Shown here in pieces: positions 57,060-64,000 of a stretch of DNA of 64,000 bases (positions are counted from its first letter, which is position 1; each line of letters starts with the position of its first letter). This stretch comes from Palaemon carinicauda (Eukaryota; Arthropoda; Malacostraca; Decapoda; Palaemonidae). The notes below the pieces were generated by a model that did no database searches, was not told the DNA's origin, and saw only the letters and a list, made by a program, of their open reading frames with translations. The stretch lies in contig NC_090746.1 in assembly GCF_036898095.1 (NCBI RefSeq), positions 53,883,788 through 53,947,787 on the forward strand. Reading direction: 5' to 3'. Position numbers and translations under genes: made by a program.

Positions 57060-58130
57060 CTAGTACTGTACATTCCATTTTGAATATACTTGGAAGACAC
57101 CACAGCATCATTAGAGCAACACCCACATGTGCATCTACTTTGTCGACTTGTAAAGTGGAGGGAAAAAACATGCACCTTACTTGTTGACATAGGCTACTAC
57201 CACGATGTTAAGGTTGTATTTCTAGAACGTTAATGTGCAGATGCTTTATTTTCAATGACCACATGTCAGGCAACCAAGTGCGCGCCCTCTCTCCTTTGAT
57301 GTATCTGAGAAACGGATGCATGTCAAGTGAGGGGGAGTCGAGGGATTCGCTTGGCGAGGTTTTTTTCCCCGTTCCCAGTCTAGCCACCAAGAAGATTGGC
57401 CCGAGCCTTAGGTCTCACTGGAACAGGATGGTTCAGAGCATCTCTGGAGGCTGACCAGTGCTCCTTCAAACACCAAGGAAAGGATCTTTTTGTATGTGCC
57501 AATGAACTTCTCCAGTGAGGAAAGGTGGTCAACAAGACTGCCAGCACCGAGCTGGGAGGTTACACTACTTCTCTGAATTGTCTTATAGATATACTACCTG
57601 CTGCTGTACCTGTCAGCATGGTAAGCGATTAAACTTTTCGCAATTTATAACAATATCCAGATCATTATAAAAGGCAAGAAGCCAATCTTGATCCTGTTGC
57701 AACTTAGCTCATGGAGAAGGCCAGTATCAATCAATTGTTGAGATACTGTACATCAACAGAAGCATCCCATACAAGTGGGTGCAAGCTACCATCACAGCGA
57801 ATACCAGAATGAACACTGTACCATTGAAGAAAAAGTGGAGGTTCTTATGAGAGGACTGATGAATGGGTACCATACTTTGAAGTACAGTAACCATCATGCA
57901 GATCCATGAAAAGCATTAAGACTCTTTCTCATGAAACTTGGTATAGACCGTATCATTTCCATCCTATACTTCATTTGTTGAACAAACTGGTTCAGAGAAA
58001 AGGTCGATGGATGGTCTCCAGCACCCAATTGACTTCTTCACCAGGAAGAGTCGACTGTAGAAACGGAGTCCTGTCTCGAATGATTTCAAACGCATTCTTC
58101 TTCAACCCTTCAACCTGTGCCAGCAAAGCC
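57060..58130 (-). pseudogene. DIRS-3 reverse transcriptase and RNase H remnant
   Basis: FYSRLFLVKKSIGCWRPSID (about 58005-58065) followed by LNQFV and RMEMIRSI aligns with FYSRHFLVEKATGGWRPVID, LNRFV and KMDTPKSV of DIRS-1. Downstream on the minus strand, LKIKHLHINVLEIQP (57211-57260) matches the RNase H HINVLEMMAV block, and NDAVVSSKYIQNG near 57100 matches CDNATVVAYIKKQGG. Frames are heavily broken and motif C cannot be read. Confidence 0.7.
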
Positions 58131-58150
58131 ATGGCTTTCATTGATGTTTA

Positions 58151-61100
58151 GAGGGTCGTTCATGAACACTATCGATATGCGATATGGGGGGGGGGGGGTT
58201 AAGGAAAGATAGCATGTACCCATCCTGATGGACACTGATTACTGAAGACTCAAACCTCTGTATCTCTGAAAGGTTGCCCAGTAGCATTACTAAAGTTAGT
58301 TCAAATCTCTAGATTTCTAGAACTCAAATTTCATAAGCTTTTAGAAACTTTTATTTCAAAATCAAAATCATGGTATCGAAATGTAGAAAGTAGAAAAAGA
58401 TGATAAGCAAGCTACCGTTCTAATAGAATCATTGATCAATTCTCTTTGAGTGTGTGTGTGTGTGAATTTGTAAATGTCTTTGGTTGTAGATAAAAATTTT
58501 CAAGATCCCAAGGTCTGTATCACAAATGACATTGCACAATAATTGACAGCTGTAACTAGTATATATATAGTGACCAGATCCAAGGGGGATGATAGGAAAT
58601 ATCTTTTATGCTATTCATACATGGCCAAATGATAATTGTAACAAAAATGCTTGTTTCCTATCAGAAACCCTCTTGAGAATTCACTGACCTGGTTACCTTA
58701 AGTATATATGACTGGAGATTGATGAAGTCACATTTTATTACAAAATTCATTATCAAGCTGACTTTTTTTGAAACTTTCCAACACTTTTGGGATATTCAGG
58801 TCGACTTGATTTTAGATTTTGATTCCAAACACTAAGCATTACAGATATATCCCTATTCGTTGTAGCAGGAGTGGAGGGAATGTCTACATCAGCGTCCCAC
58901 TCTACCTCCCTTCTTGACCAAAGGAGATGAGCGGGCCTAGAAAGGGTTGTGCTCGCACAGAATCCCTTCGAGTGGAAGAGCTTGCAAGGGGTCCCAGTCG
59001 GGGTTCAGAGAATTTCACAGCGGTCTTCTTTCCCTTGATCACGCAGTCAAATATTTAGCTACACAGCCCTTGAAAGAGACTTCACAGTGCATCAGGGAGT
59101 CCTGCAAGGCAGTTCTCCCCTTCTTCACCATTGCCGCCTTCACATGACTCCTTGCAGGAGAGGCATGGCCACCTAGACCAATGCATTTCAGAGCATCAGG
59201 GCTACCTCTGGGCAGACTTATTTTGAGTGTCAGGAAACCATAACATCCCTCCTTTCAAATCCCTGCTAGTTCACTGTTTTGGTGACTGTGCCAAAGTCAC
59301 TGTCTTCCCACCAAACATCACAAGATTCCTGTAGTTCTCAAAAGATTCAAGGGTTAAGAAAAAACACTGTTGTCCATGTGAAAACATCCTGACCCTGACA
59401 ACTGGTCAGCTCATGAGACTTCAGTATCTCCAAGGGGTGTCCCCCTGTCTGGTCAACCTGAAGAGAGGATAACTCCATCACAAAGAACCTTTGCTGCCTT
59501 GAAAATGGTGTGGGGGGGGGTGTTAGGATCTCGTCTGATTGACCTGAAGCACTAAGAGTTCTCAGGGGTACATATCTAATCGTCACCTCGATCCAGGGCC
59601 AAACTAGCAAGATCCTACCATGGCTGCTCCAGAGAAAGCCTCAACTAATGAGGGGCACCAAAGTGCCTATCAATGACCGAGGTCCTACCTGAAGGCAGCA
59701 CCTAGTTCACTGCACTCAAGACTGAGCGCAAGAATTTCCACAAAGAAACACTCAAATTCAGGGTTCTCTGCTTCTGTTAGTAACAGGCCTAGGTCCAGTA
59801 CCAGTGGGACAAAAGAATCCTAAATACCCTTGTACCTCACAGGGGTAGAGGGTTTAAATGGGTGCTCTAGAGATCTACTCTCCCTGTTGAAAATGAGTGT
59901 TCTGGCCAAAAGACAGAACCTGTAAGGTAATCGTGGACTGATGAGCAACCAGGCTTGTAGTCATCAGGGAGAGAAACATCTCTATCACCAATCAAGGCAG
60001 AGATTGAAGTACCTTACACTCTTTCCTCTGTTGATCGAGGTGGAGGGAGCATTGACCTCATGTACAGTGTGTGTGTACAGGGCTGCAGCCCTTTAAACTT
60101 AGTCCTGTGGCCATCGGCTGTGTGCAATGATAACCTCGAGAGATGGCATCTTAACAGAAATCCACCGTCCAGATAGAAACATTGAAAGAGGGTCCTCAAG
60201 CACTTCCAATGCAGGGTCAACAGGTGTAAATGGGCCTGCACAGGACCTTGCATCTCTGTTCCACCAAGCTATCAGAGTAGCTAGGAGCAACAAGCCACAA
60301 GGCCAGAGACTACCCGGGTGTTCATCATCCCCCAAAGGAGAGGGGGTGTCATCAACAGTTCTATTCTTGCAACCATGAACAGCATTCATATACTTCTTAT
60401 AAGAAGCAGCATCAGAAACAGAACCGGAAGAGCTGAAAACAGGAACGGGAGCAAACTTGCCTCTTCCTATTATCAACCTTCCCCTCAGGCTTTGCAAACA
60501 GAGAAGTCAAATGTCTGAGCGACAATCGATGACAAAGCGCCCCAAAGGTGGTTACAACTTTCAAAGATGCAGCACCCTCTAGAAAAGAAACCATATGTGT
60601 AGTTACAACAGGAAGCTCAACACTGGGGAACATTGTGAAAGGGGAAGTGGCAGGCACACTTACAGGCACTCATAACAAAATGGGCTGGGGTTAGTCGCAG
60701 AGAGGGAACGCGCCACAGGCCCTAGGTCACATGAGCAGGGGTGAGCGGCACTAAAGCAATTGGCACGGGTGACAACACTGGTGCTACACAGACAGGTTTT
60801 AATGGCTTTGGAGCTTCTTACATCCAACTTTAGGCCTTATTGTCGGCAGTCTGCGAAAGAGCTTCCAGCACACTGTTGTGCAGCAACCACTCCATACACC
60901 ACCAACCCTGAGAAACACTCCCTAAAGCAGCCCAAAATTCCCAGAAGCTTCAGCGAACATTGAACTAGATGAAGGATACAAGTGTCTTACATCATTATAG
61001 GTCTTGCCAAGAATAACGCTAGAGAAGACCCAAGTCTTCTCGTTCCTTAAATGGGAGGTCATGATATGCACTCAGTAAAGGAGAAAATTGCAAACAATCA

Positions 61101-61458
61101 CATACCTTAGGTAAAGAATGGATTTATAGCTGCTCTAGCCATAAAATGATGCAGTGTTCAACACAAACTCACATACTGCTTTGTTACATTGTTAACGAAA
61201 AGCCATTATCAACCATTTAAACTAAAATGGGGGAGAGCTACTCCCCCATGCTCACTAGCTGTCATTAATTACTGAATCTTCTTAATGATTGCAACTGCCT
61301 ATCCATCTCTGCTGAATACATTTCCAATTTTAAAGATACAAAGATTTGTGTACGTATAGGAGCAAATTAGAACTAATTTAACGATAACTAAAGAGTAGTA
61401 CGTGAATACTTAAACCACATTTAAAAGTTAAAATAGTAATTAAAGTTTTATATTACAG
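58151..61458 (-). other. Mostly degenerate DIRS-3 gag-like DNA and unclassified sequence
   Basis: 58290-58850 is AT-rich and looks like a separate insertion or host DNA. From 58870 to about 60700 the composition is GC-richer. The minus strand there gives fragments such as VKKGRTALQDSL and a Pro/Ser-rich 132-codon frame (60099-60497) that could be gag remnants of DIRS-3. The match is weak. Poly-G runs occur at 58186-58198 and 59511-59520. 60960-61450 shows nothing recognisable. Confidence 0.35.
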
Positions 61459-63294
61459 GAAGTAAAGCGCAAGGTACGTGAGGCAAAGAGGGCAGCTGAC
61501 CTGAGGTAGGGTCAGGGACTGGGTCAGTCATATGAAGAGAATAAGAAGAAGTTTTGGAAAGAAGTGAAGAGAGTAAGGAAGGCTGGCACAAGAATTGAAG
61601 AGACAGTGAAAGATGGAAATGGAAGGTTGTTAAAAGGAGAGGAGGCAAGGAAAAGGTGGGCGGAATATTTTGAAAGATTGCTGAATGTTGAGGATAATAG
61701 GGAGGCAGATATAATTGCTGTTCCAGGTGTTGAGGTGCCAGTGATGGGAGATGAGAATGAGAGAGAGATTACAATAGAGGAAGTGAGGAGAGCACTAGAT
61801 GAAACGAGAGTAGGAAAAGCATCTGGTATGGATGGTGTGAAAGCTGAGATGTTGAAGGAAGGGGGTGTGACTGTACTTGAATGGTTGGTGAGATTGTTTA
61901 ATATGTGTTTTGTGTTGTCAATGGTACCAGTAGATTGGGTTTGTGCATGTATTGTACCACTATATAAGGGTAAGGGAGATGTGCATGAGTGTTGTAATTC
62001 AAGAGGTATTAGTTTGTTGAGTGTAGCTGGAAAAGTGTATGGTAGAGTAATGATTAATAGGATTGAGGATAAAACAGAGAATGCAATCTTGGAAGTACAG
62101 GGTGGTTTTAGAAGAGGTAGGGGTTATATGAATCAGATTTTTACAGTTAGGCAGATATGTGAGAAATATTTAGCAAAAGGTAAGGAGGTGTATGTTGTGT
62201 TTATGGATCTGGAGAAAGCATATGATAGAGTTGATAGGGAAGCAATGTGGAATGTGATGAGGTTATATGGAGTTGGTGGAAGGTTGTTGCAAGCAGTGAA
62301 AAGTTTCTACAAAGGTAGTAAAGCATGTGTTAGAATAGGAAATGAAGTGAGCGATTGGTTTCCGGTGAGAGTGGGGCTGAGACAGGGATGTGTGATGTCG
62401 CCGTGGTTGTTTAACTTGTATGTTGATGGAGTGGTGAGAGAGGTGAATGCTCGAGTGCTTGGACGAGGTTTAAAACTGGTAGGCGAGAATGATCATGAAT
62501 GGGAGGTAAATCAGTTGTTGTTTGCGGATGATACTGTACTGGTAGCAGACACAGAAGAGAAGCTTGGCCGACTAGTGACAGAATTTGGAAGGGTGTGTGA
62601 GAGAAGGAAGTCGAGAGTTAATGTGGGTAAGAGTAAGGTTATGAGATGTACGAGAAGGGAAGGTGGTGCAAGGTTGAATGTCATGTTGAATGGAGAGTTA
62701 CTTGAGGAGGTGGATCAGTTTAAGTACTTGGGGTTTGTTGTTGCAACAAATGGTGGAGTGGAAGCAGATGTACGTCAGAGAGTGAATGAAGGTTGCAAAG
62801 TGTTGGGGGCAGTTAAAGGAGTAGTAAAAAATAGAGGGTTGGGCATGAATGTAAAGAGAGTTCTATATGAGAAAGTGATTGTACCAACTGTGATGTATGG
62901 ATCGGAGTTGTGGGGAATGAAAGTGATGGAGAGACAGAAATTGAATGTGTTTGAGATGAAGTGTCCAAGGAGTATGGCTGGTGTATCTTGAGTAGATAGG
63001 GTTAGGAACGAAGTGGCGAGGGTGAGAACGGGTGTAAGAAATGAGTTAGCGGCTAGAGTGGATATGAATGTGTTGAGGTGGTTTGGCCATGTTGAGAGAA
63101 TGGAAAATGGCTGTCTGCTAAAGAAGATGATGAATGCAAGAGTTGATGGGAGAAGTACAAGAGGAAGGCCAAGGTTTGGGTGGATGGATGGTGTGAAGAA
63201 AGCTCTTGGTGATAGGAGGATAGATGTGAGAGAGGCAAGAGAGCGTGCTAGAAATAGGAATGAATGGCGAGCGATTGTGACGCAGTTCCGGTAG
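61459..63294 (+). pseudogene. LINE-4 reverse transcriptase, two nonsense codons
   Basis: One frame throughout, with TAG at 61507-61509 near the truncated start and TGA at 62989-62991, where WVDRVRNEV is expected (Trp TGG to TGA). RT motifs: ECCNSRGISLLSVAGKVYGR, LEVQGGFRRGRGYMNQIF, VVFMDLEKAYDRVDREAMW (A), VGLRQGCVMSPWLFNLYVDG (B) and NQLLFADDTVLVADT (C, FADD intact). Thumb/connection: VDQFKYLGFVVATNGG and YGSELWGMK. C-terminal block after the TGA: VLRWFGHVERMENGCLLKK and RGRPRFGWMDGVKKAL. It has no endonuclease because of the 5' truncation, so it is dead on arrival. It is otherwise little decayed. Confidence 0.88.
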
Positions 63295-63553
63295 GCCCTG
63301 CTGCTTCCTCCGGTGCCTTAGATGACCGCGGAGGTAGCAGCAGTAGGGGATTCAGCATTATGAAGCTTCATCTGTGGTGGATAATGTGGGAGGTTGGGCT
63401 GTGGCACCCTAGCAGTACCAGCTGAACTCGGCCGAGTCCCTGGTTAGGCTGGAGGAACGTAGAGAGTAGAGGTCCCCTTTTTGTTTTGTCTTCATTGTTG
63501 ATGTCAGCTACCCCCTAAAATTGGGGGAAGTGCCTTTGGTATATGTATGTATG
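61459..63553 (+). mobile_element. 5'-truncated RTE-like LINE with target duplication (LINE-4)
   Basis: Starts at about 61459-61461 within the linker between endonuclease and RT (EVKRKVREAKRAADLR) and ends at a (TATG)n-like tail (63538-63553). TATTACAGGA occurs immediately before the element (61451-61460) and immediately after it (63554-63563), a 10-bp target-site duplication. The region after the stop codon (63295-63540) is the 3' UTR. Confidence 0.88.
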
Positions 63554-63563
63554 TATTACAGGA

Positions 63564-64000
63564 GTAAAAACTTTAATGTACTCTACAGTATTTAAATTCA
63601 TTGAAAATGATAACGTGACCTATCAAGTGAATTCAAATAAAACCACAATAGTGTATATCTTAAAAAATATACTGGTATGTGATTGCATATTCACGAACAA
63701 GTCTTATAAAGAAATTGTAAAAAGAACAAGATTGCTACTGAAAAGGTAGAGAAGAATTAGCTATAAAGAGGTCTACATGTAAAAGGAATGTGGTATATGA
63801 TGGTGTTGTAATGAGCTAATGATTAGAAAAAAATTAATGTTTCTGAAGATGAAAGTTAGGGAACATTTACCATATCAGGAAATGGATAATGAGGTGGCAC
63901 TATTGCCATGAGAAAGCTCTCGTTTTGTAAACAAAAGACTGTGAAGCTGGGAATCACAGTAAAACATGATGTGGGACTAACATGGGTGGTAGTTATGAAA
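63564..64000. other. Unclassified AT-rich DNA at window end
   Basis: Follows the LINE-4 target duplication. A 68-codon plus frame (63543-63749) overlaps the tail and has no domain. Confidence 0.5.

Larger units (their letters stand above)
48950..58150 (-). mobile_element. Degenerate DIRS element, minus strand, split by a LINE nest (DIRS-3)
   Basis: Recombinase and methyltransferase-like remnants lie at about 48990-50430, and RNase H and RT remnants at about 57060-58130, all on the minus strand and in the order expected for one DIRS element read right to left. The 6.6 kb between them (about 50447-57050) is a plus-strand LINE that is itself interrupted. Gag-like remnants may continue to about 60700. 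Terminal repeats were not found. Confidence 0.72.

Noticed and set aside
58870..60700. Firm call of DIRS-3 gag
   Set aside because: Only weak, broken similarity on the minus strand and no Cys/His box; left as a possibility.
1..64000. tRNA or rRNA genes
   Set aside because: I saw no paired A-box/B-box or cloverleaf text and no rRNA core sequence; a covariance-model scan was not possible here.

Overview
This is a eukaryotic, animal window. I read it as part of a large, repeat-rich decapod crustacean genome, perhaps a caridean shrimp; the taxon is inference. The reasons are spliced carrier exons with consensus GT/AG borders, introns of about 23.5 and 18.3 kb, several DIRS-type tyrosine-recombinase retrotransposons, Tigger/pogo transposons, APE-type LINEs and long (CT)n/(GA)n microsatellites. 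There is no operon structure, no tRNA or rRNA gene that I can see, and no CRISPR array.

Only one host gene is visible. The last three coding exons of a mitochondrial glutamate carrier (SLC25A22/SLC25A18 type) lie on the plus strand at 1-94, 23571-23727 and 41994-42135. Reading frame and intron phases (1 and 2) join cleanly to give the C-terminal 130 residues and a stop. The rest of the first 42 kb is intron.

Intron 1 (95-23570) holds a 5' DIRS remnant (about 640-1720), a Tigger-type non-autonomous fragment (2126-3300), a structurally complete but coding-defective DIRS element with inverted terminal repeats and internal complementary region (3686-10123), a dead Tigger element (10511-16628) containing a second Tigger element with an intact 621-aa transposase (10950-14855), and a minus-strand DIRS that has lost its RT core (16920-23409). 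Intron 2 (23728-41993) holds a second copy of the 640-1720 DIRS family (23785-27780) split by a TTAA-flanked element (24770-26617), a LINE fragment, a 2.96-kb non-autonomous Tigger relative containing a near-perfect 357-bp palindrome (29467-32428), and a 5'-truncated LINE with one frameshift (34381-37456).

Downstream of the gene is mostly unclassified AT-rich DNA, a 340-bp TAA-flanked MITE (45187-45526), and a three-layer nest. In that nest a degenerate minus-strand DIRS (about 48950-58150, possibly to 60700) is split by a plus-strand RTE-like LINE (about 50447-57050), which is itself split by an almost full-length minus-strand LINE (52923-about 56798). The inner LINE has an intact 982-codon endonuclease/RT ORF that begins with a hydrophobic leader and a 2A-like motif. 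A further LINE with one late nonsense codon and a clear 10-bp target duplication lies at 61459-63553.

The most noteworthy items are the 2A-containing intact LINE, the giant palindrome, the intact Tigger transposase nested in a dead relative, and the RT-less DIRS that keeps a nearly intact recombinase.
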